Shown piece after piece: positions 19,419 to 29,343 of a DNA stretch of 64,000 nt. This DNA is from CAWATZ01 sp963784995. GTDB taxonomy: Bacteria; Planctomycetota; Planctomycetia; Gemmatales; Gemmataceae. Under the pieces are notes generated by a model. It did no database searches and had not been told where the DNA came from. It saw nothing but the letters and a program-made list of their open reading frames with translations. The stretch's first letter is position 1, and the number at the start of each line of letters is the position of its first letter. The stretch is from positions 1,550,001-1,614,000 of the forward strand of contig CAWATZ010000002.1 in NCBI GenBank assembly GCA_963784995.1. The letters run 5' to 3'. The position numbers and the translations under genes were made by a program.

Positions 19419-20797
19419 ATGAGAACGCTGCTTGGTTTCGTTGCCCTCCTTGTGCTTCTCCCCATCCAGTCTCTGGCGGCTGCGGAGAGCAAGCCGAACA
19501 TCGTCTTCCTCCTTGCGGACGACCTCGGTTACGGCGACCTGAAGTGCTACGGGCATCCGTATGCCCGCACCCCGAACCTCGACAAGCTCGCCTCCGAGGG
19601 CACTCGGTTTACCCAGTTCAACGTGACCGGCGTCACCTGCTGCCCGAGCCGGACCGGGTTCATGACCAGCAAGTTCCCGGCCACGTTCCGCGAGTACCCG
19701 GCCAACGCCGGGTTCGGCAAGCGCATCACGATCACGGAGCTGCTGAAGAAACAGGGTTACGCCACCGGGCATTTCGGCAAGTGGCACATCGGCGACAAGC
19801 AGACGCCGGGGACGTATGGGATCGACGCCATCAACGTCGATGACGGCGAGGACAAGGCCCGTCAAAGGCAAGACCCGCGTGGTCGGGACGCCAACATTTA
19901 CGACGCCGCCATCAAGTTCATCGAGAAGAACAAGACCGGCCCCTTCTACGTCAACGTCTGGGGGCACGTGACGCACTTCCCGGTCAACCCGCCTCAAGGG
20001 CTGGTGGACCGGTTCAAGGACCTGACCGTGAAGGAAACCGATTTCTCCCCGTACATGCAGGCGAAGTTCGACTGGGTCCGGAAGAACGGCGGGGACGTGA
20101 GCGAGCGGATGCGCCGCTATCTCGCGGACGTTTCCTCGCTGGACGATAGCGTCGGCCGGCTGCTGAAGAAGCTCGACGACCTGGGCCTGCGGGAAAACAC
20201 GATCGTGGTCTTCAGCAGCGACCAGGGGCGCCGGAAGGGCGCTTGCCGGGCAAGGCGGCGGCCCTCACGCCGGCCGAGCGGCAGAAGCGTCTGGACCTGC
20301 AAATGAACCTGATGGGCTACGCCGGCGAACATCGCGGCGGCAAGCACAACACGTACGAGGGCGGCGTGCGCGTGCCGTTCATCCTTCGCTGGCCCGGCCA
20401 CGTCCCCGCCAACAAGGTCAACAGCAAATCCAACATCGGCGCCATCGACTGGCTGCCGACACTGTGCAGCATCACCGGCATCAAGATAGCCGACGACTTC
20501 GACGGCGAGGACGTGTCGCGGGTCTGGTTTGGCAAGGATCAGGAACGCACCAAACCCCTGTTCTGGAAGACCAACAACGTCCGCAGCGAGATCGGCATCC
20601 GCGTCGGCAACTGGAAGATGATCGATCCCAACCGCAAGCAGGGCGAGATCGAGCTGTACGATCTGTCGGTCGATCCGAGCGAGAGCAAGAACCTGGCCGC
20701 GAAGAATCCGGAAGTCGTCAAGGAACTCAAGGCGAAGATCGAGAAGTGGCGTGCGACTCTGCCCAAGGATTACGTCAAGACGGCCGACAAGGACTGA
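19419..20797 (+). CDS. sulfatase (Cys-type, formylglycine-dependent), frameshifted
   Basis: About 460-residue arylsulfatase-family enzyme that should hydrolyse sulfate esters outside the cytoplasm. Signal peptide TLLGFVALLVLLPIQSLAA, then NIVFLLADDLGYGDLKCYG with the metal-binding Asp pair. The activation site is TCCPSRTGFMTSKFP, whose first Cys is the predicted formylglycine. GKWHIGDKQTPG and VVFSSDQG follow, and a net two-base shift near 20230-20280 leads into GGVRVPFILRWPGHV and ELYDLSVDPSESKNLAAK. ATG 19419 begins the signal peptide. It is 115 bp after DUF1501 copy 2 and 28 bp before the two-domain sulfatase, so an operon is likely. The sulfated substrate is unknown. Confidence 0.88.
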
Positions 20798-20825
20798 AGC
20801 CGGTCCCGCGGCCAGAGGTTGAACC

Positions 20826-23740
20826 ATGAAAGCGATGCAGTTGCTCTTCGCCCTTCTTTTGCTTCTCCCGGGTCAGGTCCTGGCCGCGGACCGGCCCGGC
20901 AAGCCGAACATCCTGCTGATCCTCGCGGACGACATGGGGTGGTCCGACCTCGGCTGTTACGGCGGCGAGGTCCGCACTCCGAACCTGGACGCCCTGGCGA
21001 AGAATGGGCTGCGCTTCACGCAGCTCTACAACTCCGCCCGGTGCAGTCCGACCCGGGCCTCGCTCCTGACCGGCTTGCATCCGCACCAGGCCGGCTTCCC
21101 GAACCTGTCGGGTATGCTGCCCGCGCACTGCGTCACCATTCCCGAGGCCCTCAAGCCGGCCGGGTATCGGACTTACATGGTCGGCAAGTGGCACCTCAAT
21201 GGGCAGAAGTCCAACCCGGTGATGCGCGGCTTCGACGAGTATTACGGCCTGCTCGGCGGCTTTGACACCTTCTGGAACGAGAAGCCATACTCCCGGTTGC
21301 CGGCAGGCCGGCCGAAGCGGGCCTATCCGCCGGGCGGGTTCTACTCCACAGACGTGTTCGGCGACTATGCTCTGGACTTCCTCGCCGATGCGGCCAAGGC
21401 CGGTCAGCCTTGGTTCTTCTACCTGGCGTTCAACGCCCCGCACTTCCCGCTGCACGCGCCGGAGGCCGACGTTGCCCGGTACGAGAAAGTCTACGCCGAT
21501 GGCTGGGACAGGATCCGCGAACGGCGGTTCGCCCGCCAGAAGGAACTCGGGCTTGTGCCCCGGGACATGGTCCTGACTCCGACGGAGCCTTGTGCCGGGC
21601 AATCAGTTCAACCGCGAGAGCCGATACCGCGACAAGGAGAATCCGGCGTGGGATTCACTGCCGGCCGACCGCCAGATCGACCTGGCCCGGCGCATGGCCG
21701 TCTACGCGGCCATGATCGATCGCCTTGACCAGAACGTCGGCCGCGTGGTCGCCGCTCTGAAGGAGCGAGGGCAGTTCGACAACACCCTGATCCTGTTCCT
21801 GTCAGACAACGGGGCGTGCGCCGAGTGGGACCCGTTCGGGTTCGACGGCCGCAGCGGGCCGACCAACGTGCTCCACAAGGGGGACGACCTGAAGAAGGTC
21901 GGCGGGCCGGACAGTTACATCAGTTACGGCAGCGGCTGGGCGAACGCCTGCAACACGCCGTGGCGGCTCTACAAGCACTACACCCACGAAGGCGGCATCG
22001 GGACGCCCGGCATCGCCCACTGGCCGGCCGGGATCAAACGGGCCGGCGAAATCGATCCCCGGCCGCTCCACGTCCACGACGTGATGCCCACCTGTCTGGA
22101 ACTTGCCGGAGCGGCGTATCCGGCGGAGCGGAATGGGACCAAGGTCCTCCCCTGCGAGGGCCGGAGTTTCGTCTCCGCGTTTCGCAACGAACAGGACGCG
22201 GTTCGGACTCTGTACTTCGAGCATGAAGGGCATGGGGCCGTTCGCGAGGGGAAATGGAAGCTGGTCAATCTCGAACCGGGGAAGTGGGAACTGTATGACG
22301 TGTCCGCCGACCGCGTCGAGCTGCACAACGTCGCCGACAAACACCCGGAGGTTGTGAAGGAATTGTCCGCGAAGTACGCCGTCTGGGCGAAGCGAGTTGG
22401 GTTGCCTCAACAGCCCGGAGTCGTTGGCAAGAAGAAGGACGCCTCCGCCGGCGTGAACAAGCCGAACCTGGTCGTGTTCCTCAGTGACGATCACGGGCAA
22501 CGCGACTCGACTCCCTACGGAGCGACGGACGTTCGCACTCCGGAAATGCAAAAGCTGGCCGACGCCGGGTGTCGCTTCACCCACGCCTTCGTTGCGTCGC
22601 CGAGCTGCGCCCCGAGCCGGGCGGCAATGCTCACCGGGTTGATGCCGGCCCGCAACGGAGCCGAGTCGAATCACACCTTCAAGCGAGACGGAATCGCGTC
22701 CCTGCCCGAGGTCCTTCGCAAGCTCGGCTACGAGACGGCCGCGTTCGGCAAGGTCGCTCACGGTCCCAAGGACGCGGAGCGACACGGGTTTGACCATCTC
22801 GACCGCCGGCACACTGCGGCGTTTGTCGCGGAGTTCCTGAGCAAGCGGAACAAGAGCAAGCCGCTCTGTCTGTTCGTTGGGACCAACGATCCGCACGTCC
22901 CCTGGCCGGAGAATGCCGGGTACGATCCAAAGACGGTCCAGCTGCCGCCGACGTTCGTGGACACGCCGGAAACGCGCCTCTTCCGCTGCCGCTATTACAG
23001 CGGCGTGAGCAGGGCGGACGCTCTGCTGGGTGAGATCCGAACCCTGGCCCGCAAGGAACTGGGCAAGGACGCCGTGTTCGTTTACAGCAGCGATCATGGG
23101 GCCCAGTGGCCGTTCGGGAAGTGGAACCTCTACGACGCCGGAATTCGTGTGCCGCTCCTGGTGGAATGGCCGGGAGTGATCCAGCCGGGAACGACGTCGG
23201 ACGCGATGGTGCAGTCGATTGACCTGCTCCCCACCTTGATCGAGATTGCCGGTGGGACCGTTCCGCCAGGACATCGACGGCAAGTCGTTCCTGGGCCTGC
23301 TGCGGGGAAAGACGACCAGCCACCGCGACCGGATCTTCACCACGCACACCAACGACGGCGACATGAACGTCTTTCCAATCCGGTCGGTGCGGACGCGCGA
23401 ATTCAAGTACGTCCGCAATCTCCGCCCGGAGTGGGAACACACCACCCACATCGACCGGGCCCAGGCCAGGGACGGCGGATATTACTGGAAGTCCTGGGAG
23501 GAGGCTGCCAAAACAGATCCGGCGGCTGCGGCGATCGTCAAGCGGTATCACCAGCGGCCGAAGGAGGAACTGTACGATCTTGGTGCCGATCCGCACGAGA
23601 CGAAGAACCTGGCTGGCGACCCGAAATACGCGGATACGCTGCGGAAGCTTTCGGCCGAGCTAGCTGCATGGCTGAAGGTCCAGGGAGACAGCGGTAAGAC
23701 GGCCGGCACCCCGCGGCCGCTGCCTGGGAGCGGCAAGTAG
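20826..23740 (+). CDS. tandem two-domain sulfatase, frameshifted
   Basis: About 970 residues with two complete sulfatase domains. Module 1 (20826 to about 22430) has a signal peptide (MQLLFALLLLLPGQVLA), NILLILADDMGWSDLGCYGG, formylglycine site ARCSPTRASLLTG, and C-terminal ELYDVSADRVELHNVADK. A lysine-rich linker (GVVGKKKDASAGVNKPN) joins in frame to module 2. Module 2 has LVVFLSDDHGQRDSTPYG, its own site SPSCAPSRAAMLTG, FVYSSDHGAQWPFGKWNLYD, and ELYDLGADPHETKNLAGD. Single extra bases lie near 21590 and 23265; neither is at the junction. Module 2 lacks its own signal peptide and Met start, which supports a true fusion. It could remove two sulfates from one polysaccharide. A collapsed assembly of two adjacent genes is the main alternative. 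Confidence 0.82.
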
Positions 23741-23758
23741 AATCCAGGACTCTGGAAT

Positions 23759-23846
23759 CGAAAGGGCGAGCGGCGCGGCGTCAGCCCGCCGGTGGAAGCC
23801 TCAACACCTCCACCGGCGGGCTGACGCCGCGCCGCTCGCCCTTTCG
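23759..23846. repeat. perfect 38-bp-stem hairpin between convergent genes
   Basis: Left arm 23759-23796 and right arm 23809-23846 are perfect reverse complements with a 12-nt loop. It sits between the stop of the two-domain sulfatase (23740) and the stop of the DUF1552 gene (23867), where it could terminate both messages. Confidence 0.92.
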
Positions 23847-23866
23847 GTTCGCGGCTCCAGGGACTC

Positions 23867-25210
23867 TCAACACTCCAGCAGCCCGGTGCTGTCGCCAAGG
23901 CGTCCCGGCCGGACGTTCAGGCGGTGCAGTAACGCCAGGTGGAGGTTCGTCACAGGAGTGTTGGTCCGGTAAGCCACGTGCTGTCCGGTCTTCAGGGTGC
24001 CATTCCCCTTGCCGAGGACAAGGATGGGCAGGTCCTCGTGAACGTGCCGATTGCTATCGGAGATCCCGGCGCCGTAAACGATCATCGACCGATCCAGCAC
24101 CGTGCCCTCGCCTTCCCGCATGGACTGGAGCCGGGCGATGAACTCGGCAAAGAAGCCCAGGTGGTACGTTTGAATCCGGGTCAGCTTGGCGAGGGTCGCC
24201 GGATCATTTTTGTGGTGCGACAGCTGATGATGCGATTCGGGGATGCCGATCTGATCGTAACTGCGGATGCTCGATTCCCGGCCGACCATCAGGGTGCTGA
24301 TCCGCGTCAAGTCGGCCTGAAACGCCAGGGCCAGCAACTGATACGTCAACCGACTGTGTTCCGCGTAATCCGCCGGAGTCCCCGCTGGCCGTTCGAGCGC
24401 AGCCCGAGGCTTCGAGTCCGCTTGCTGGAAGCGCTCGATGCCGCGTTCAATCTCCCGGATCGAGGACAGGTATTCGTCGATCTTGTGCCGGTCCGCGGGG
24501 CCCACGCTTGACGTGAGGCGCTGCGTTTCCTCGATGGCACCATCGAGGATGCTCTTCTGGAAGCGGGCCCGCCGGGCGGCGGTTGCCGGAGGCAGGGTCG
24601 GATCTCGCATTGCCGAACAGGCGCTCGAAGACGTGCCGCGGATTGGTCAGGGGCGCCAGCGGCGTCGTGGGCGTGCGCCAGCTGAGGCTGCTGGTGTAGG
24701 CGCAGCTGTACTTGCCGTCGCACAGGCCCACCATGCGCGTGTCTTCCAGACCCAGCTCCAGCGAGCGCAGCCGGGTGTGCTGGCCGACCGCCTCGGCGGC
24801 CGATCTGGTCCGCGGAAACTCCCGCATGGATGTCGGAGCCGGATTCGCGGGGATGGGCTCCCGTCAAGAAGCTGGCGGAGGCGCGGGCATGGTCTCCCGG
24901 GCCGGAACCCAGGGCGTTGGCGTTGTGACACATCAGACCGGACAGGACCAGCGTCTGCTCCCGAAACCGCTCCAGCGGCTTGAGGATGGGCGTGAACGCG
25001 AAGGTTTTCCCAGTCGCGGCCGGCGTCCAGTTCTGCATGACCATGCCGTTGGGGACGTAGACAAAGCACAGCCGCAACGGTGGCACTCGGTTGGCGCCGT
25101 CAGCCCACCCCAGCGCAGGGATCATGGCGTCCAGCAGCGGCAGACCGATGACGGCGCCGCGCACCCTGCAGCAACGTTCGCCGCGACAGGTGTTTCCGGG
25201 TGAGGATCAT
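23867..25210 (-). CDS. DUF1552 family protein, frameshifted
   Basis: About 445-residue DUF1552 protein, an exported planctomycete family of unknown function usually paired with DUF1592 cytochromes. The N-terminus reads MILTRKHLSRRTLLQG and then VRGAVIGLPLLDAMIPALGWA, a Tat-like signal. Further landmarks are RLCFVYVPNGMVMQNWTP, LVLSGLMCHNANALG, GDHARASASFLTGAHPRES, then CAYTSSLSWRTPTTPLAP and DEYLSSIREIERGIERF. It ends with IVYGAGISDSNRHVHEDLPI and ends at 23867. Three frame changes (about 25160, 24800 and 24615) each equal one extra base. The start ATG (complement 25208-25210) overlaps the likely stop of the upstream cytochrome gene as ATGA. Confidence 0.85.
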
Positions 25211-27611
25211 CGCTGACTCCCGGCTTTCTCGCTTCATCTGGAACGGTGCGCTGCGGGCGATCTCCAGCACCAGACTGGAGAAGCGGTAGCCATCCCGGGC
25301 CACGCGCTCGGCGATGGCTTTCACCGCTTTTCGATCGCTACGCTCCAGACCTCGTCCCAGAGCGTAAATCAGCATCTTCTCGGCCAGGCACTCGGTGAAG
25401 GCACCCGGGTCAGCCTTCAGGATCGTCCGAAGGTCTTTGTATCCCTTGAAGGACCGTCCGTCCGGCAGGCTTCCCGCCGTATCGATTGGCAGAGTGCCGT
25501 CTTTCTCGCGCCACCTGCCGATCGCGTCGAAGTTTTCCAGGGCGAAGCCCAGCGGGTCCAGGCGGCTGTGGCAGGAGGCACAGGTCGGATTGGCCCGGTG
25601 CTTTTCCAGCTGCTCGCGCAGGGACATCGTTTTGCCCAGATGCTGTTCCTCCAGGGCCGGCACGTTGGCCGGCGGCGGAGGCGGCGGCGCATTGAGAAGG
25701 TTTTCGAGAATCCACTTGCCGCGCAGGACCGGCGACGTGCGGTTGGCGTACGAGGACACGGTCAGGACGCTGGCCTGGGTCAGGATCCCGCCCCGCTGCG
25801 TTCCTCTCAAATCGACCTTGCGGAACTCGTGGCCCTTGACCCCGGGAACCTGGTAAAACTCGGCCAGCCGCTGGTTCAGGAAGGTGTAGTCGGCATCGAG
25901 GAAGTCCAGGATCGGCCGATCCGCCCGGAGGACGTGGGCGAAGAACAGGTCCGTCTCCTGCTTCATTGACATGCGCGTGTAGTCGGTAAACTCCGGGAAC
26001 TTCGCGCGGTCCGGGACGTGCGATTCCAGGGCGCGGGTCTGGAGCCATTGCCCGCCAAAGTTCTCGACCAGGGCCAGCGCTCTGTCGTCCTTGAGCAACC
26101 GCCGCACCTGGGCTTCCAGCACCTCCGGCTGACGCAACTTGCCCTCATCGGCACAGCGCAGCAGCTCGTCGTCGGGGACGCTGCTCCACAGGAAGAAGGA
26201 AAGCCTCGTCGCCAGCTGGTGTTGAGTGAGCTGTGGGGTCTCAACCCGGAACAGGAAATGCGGCGAGATCAGGATTCGTTGAATTGCCAGGCACAACCCC
26301 TCTTCAAAGGAATCGCCTTCCTTCTGCACCATCTGGACCAGCTTGACCAGGTCATCGACCTCCTTGTCGGAGACGGGCCGGCGATAGGCTCGCCGCGCCA
26401 GGTTCGCCAGGATCTTCAGGGCCTGCGAGGCATCGCGAGGTTCCTTGATGGGGCCATCAGGGAAGATCTTCTTCAACGAATCCGAGGAGGGGCCCTTCGC
26501 TTGTCCGTAAGGTCCAACAACGTCCAGATACATCGGGAAAAAGGCGTCGGTCGCCTTGGAGATGCCTTCCTCCGTCTTCGCCGGTTTGGGGCCCTTGTAA
26601 GCGGGAGGCAGCCCCTCGTACGTACGCAGCAAGGTGACCGACAACCAGTGCTCGCCGGCCTTGATCGGCGTGCGAAACTCCGCCCACAGGCCGTTCATTT
26701 CGCCGGGCCGCCGGCCGGCTTCGATCGTTGTCGGCACCGGGATCTTGGTCTGATGGACCAGCTTGCCATCGATCCAGAACCCCAGCTCCACCGGATTGGA
26801 GCCGGGAGGCCGGACGCCACGCAGGATGCCGCGGAGCCGATACTCGCCGTCGGCGGGGAACCACTGCACGACGTGGAGGGCGCTGGGCAAGCTCATGCCA
26901 GTCTCGTCGTAATCGAACTTGACCGCCTGGTTCTTGGAGAAGGCGTCCGCGGTGAAAAACGGTTGATGCGCCATGCGCTCCGGTTTCATCGGCGCCACGC
27001 CGAACAGGGCGGTCCGCGCTGCCTTCTCGGCCGCCGCCAGGTACTTGTCCACCAGGGCCGGGGACACGGAGAGGGTGCCGCCGTTGGTATCAAAGCCGTT
27101 GCCCGGAACGTCGGGAGGAAAGTCGTCGCCCGGCCGCAAGACCACGCCGAGCAGGTCGCGCACCGAATTGACGTACTCCGTTCGGTTCAGCCGCCGGATC
27201 ACGGCCCGGCCCGGCTCGGCTGCCAGCTCGCGGTCGATGCGGGCCACGTGGGCTTCCAGCCAGGCGATCACCGGTTTGACGTCCTCGTGGCTTGGCTGAG
27301 GCCGGCCCTTCGGTGGCATGCTGCGCTGGCGGAGGACGCCCAGGGCCTTCTCAATGGCCGGCAAGCCGCTGGCCAGGGCTTTCTCGTCGGTGAACTGATC
27401 CAGGCGAACGTCACCGCGTTTCTTGTCGGTGTGGCAGGCAAAGCAGTGTTTGGCGAAAAACGGCTGCACCGTTCGCTGATACTCACGCCATTCGGCCGCT
27501 GGGACCGTGCCGGCGGATTGAGCGCCGGCGCGTGCGCCAAAGCTCACGAGGAGAAAGGAAGAGGAAGACGACTGCCCTTGAAGGCCGAATCTGGAAGGAG
27601 AGCGGCAGCAT
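25207..27611 (-). CDS. PSCyt1/DUF1587/DUF1592 planctomycete cytochrome-like protein, frameshifted near its start
   Basis: About 800 residues. Signal region, then a cytochrome-like PSCyt1 domain with haem motif CFACH and the later QRSMPPKGRPQPS. DUF1587 follows (RRLNRTEYVNSVRDLLGVVL). A middle carbohydrate-binding-like region is followed by DUF1595, DUF1592 (RISPHFLFRVETPQ, LATRLSFFLWSSVPDDEL), DUF1588 (GGILTQASVLTVSSYANRTSP) and DUF1585 (CLAEKMLIYALGRGLERSD). An Met at the complement of 27609-27611 begins a hydrophobic signal that joins the main frame after one extra base near 27555, and it lies about 95 nt below a good promoter. As written, the frame runs into DUF1552 without a stop; one extra base near the C-terminus would restore the TGA at 25209-25207. 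Redox function is inferred from CxxCH. Confidence 0.82.
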
Positions 27612-27712
27612 GGTCGTCCTGGCTCGGGGCGAGCCGTCGGCACCTGGACCGAACAGCTGGCCGATGCAGAGAATCCCCAAACAATGGGGAGAAGGTATCG
27701 GTGTGTTGAGTT

Positions 27713-27741
27713 ATCATATCCTCTGCGTGGGGCGCTGTCCA
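27713..27741 (-). promoter_or_regulatory. sigma70-type promoter for the DUF1592-DUF1552 operon
   Basis: On the minus strand TGGACA (27741-27736), 17-bp spacer, TATGAT (27718-27713). Each hexamer matches consensus at five of six positions. The predicted start near 27706 gives a leader of about 95 nt to the chosen start at 27611. Confidence 0.55.
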
Positions 27742-27878
27742 TTGTGTTCTCTCGGACCCTGGCGCCTGGCAACGGCGGCAACGCAATGACATCTTGACAA
27801 ATCCCTGCGTCATTTCCCAAGGTGGTTGCGTTTGTGGCAGTGAAAGGAAGAAACCGTGTACGGGGGCGGAGCCGGACC

Positions 27879-28575
27879 ATGACGGAAGCGCAATGGCTGG
27901 TGTGCAGCGATCCGAAACCAATGCTGGAACAGCTGCTCGGTAAGGCCAGCGATCGAAAGATGCGACTATTCGTTTGCGCCTGCTGTCGGCGGATCTGGAG
28001 ATTGCTGGTCGATGACCGGAGTCGGAAGGCGATCGAAACCGCGGAACAATTTATCGAAGGAGAGGTCTACCAAGAAATGCTGGCATCTGCGATTGCTGCT
28101 GCGAACGCGGCCATTCACGATGTCTTTGCGGGGTCGAGGACTCAGGCAGAATCTGAGGCAGCAATCGCCGCAGCCAAGGCCGGTGTATGCGCGGATAACA
28201 GCCGATGCGTTTCGCCGTGATGCGTGGATCTATGCTGCGGAAGATACGTCATGGCACATTCGATATGCCCTTGAAACCGAGGGCGGCGAGCATGCTTCTC
28301 TGTTGCGAGAGCTGGTTGGCCCTTTGCTATTTCGACCGGTTCCACTCAACCCGATGTGGCTTTCGGCTGGCGGAACGCTGGCACGGTTGGCACGGGCCAG
28401 TTACGACCAACGCCACCTGCCTCCAGGATTGCTTGATTCCGACTGTCTATCAGTCTTGGCCGACGCCCTCGAAGACGCCGGTTGTGACAACGCCGACATC
28501 CTCGCCCACTGCCGCCGCGGCGGCGACCACGTGCGCGGCTGCTGGGTAGTGGATTTGCTCCTCGGAAAGTCGTAA
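27879..28575 (+). CDS. Gemmata-type paralogous protein of unknown function, frameshifted
   Basis: About 230 residues. The start MTEAQWLVCSDPKPMLEQL and the Cys pair in FVCACCRRIWRLL are typical of a multi-copy family that I associate with Gemmata genomes. The C-terminus CLSVLADALEDAGCDNADIL and HVRGCWVVDLLLGK is the other conserved part. One extra base near 28190 moves the frame; without correction the protein would end at CVSP. Function is unknown: no catalytic motif or membrane segment is evident, and the conserved Cys residues could bind metal. ATG 27879 is used because the family N-terminus begins there, although the frame is open further upstream. It is divergent from the DUF1592 operon. 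Confidence 0.7.
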
Positions 28576-28759
28576 GCGGGGGCGCAGCTTCGTTTCCCAC
28601 CGGTGGGGGGTGTGGGGGGGGTAGCGGAAACGAATCGACCTAAGCGTTTGCCCCATTGCTTGTTATGGAGCCGATATTCGTTTCCCTGGGTCCTGACGCA
28701 GCCGAAACGGACCGCCCCTCTTGCTGAGTTGGTTGAACCAGTCGCCTCAAGGTGCGAAC

Positions 28760-29343
28760 GTGTCAATCCAAGGTCTCTGGATCGTGAAGGTGGGAGGCAG
28801 TCTCTACGACCTGCCCGACCTGGCGGAGCGGTTGCGTCGCTTCTTGGCCGGGACTGTGCCGGCCGACGTCGACGTGCTGCTGGTGCCGGGAGGCGGAGTG
28901 ATCGCCGACGTCATTCGCGATCTGGACGCCCGCCACGGGTTGGGCGAGGAACGGGCTCATCCGGCTTGGCCCTGCGGGCACTGTCGCTCAACGCCCACTT
29001 TCTGGCCTGCCTGTTGCCGGAGGCGAATGTGTTCTCACCCCAACCCTCCCCCGCAAGGTGGCGGATTCTCGACAGCCACGCCTTCATCGAGGCCGACGAG
29101 CGCCGCACCGGGCAAATCCTGTTGCCGCACACCTGGTCCGCGACCAGCGACAGCGTGGCCGCCCGGGCCGCCGTGGTGTTGCGAGCCCAACGGCTGGTCC
29201 TGCTCAAGTCGGTCACGCTCCCGGCGGGGCTCGACTGGGACGAGGCCAGCCGGCAGGGATTCGTCGATCCGATCTTCCCTCAAATCCTGCGGCAGGCAAC
29301 GCACCCCCTGGAAGTGGTCGCGGTCAACCTGCGATCCCCTTGA
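28760..29343 (+). CDS. amino-acid-kinase-like protein, frameshifted
   Basis: About 193 residues. The N-terminus GLWIVKVGGSLYDLPDLAERL and the LLVPGGGVIADVIRDLD glycine-rich loop are those of the aspartate/glutamate/uridylate kinase fold, which phosphorylates carboxyl, carbamate or phosphate groups. A net shift of two bases near 28945-28970 joins LDARHGLGEE to LALRALSLNAHFLACLLPE. The end HTWSATSDSVAARAAVVLRAQRL carries the ATP-side Asp. It resembles the short kinases that occur near tetrahydromethanopterin C1 genes in planctomycetes and methylotrophs, but no such neighbours are in the window, so the substrate is unknown. GTG 28760 is preceded by AAGGTG. Its 3' end overlaps the convergent DUF1501 gene by 20 bp. 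Confidence 0.65.

Noticed and set aside
17766..20306. Single long frame joining DUF1501 copy 2 and a sulfatase
   Set aside because: The middle of this frame is nonsense sequence. Real DUF1501 coding moves to the other two frames and ends at 19303, and the sulfatase has its own signal peptide at 19419.
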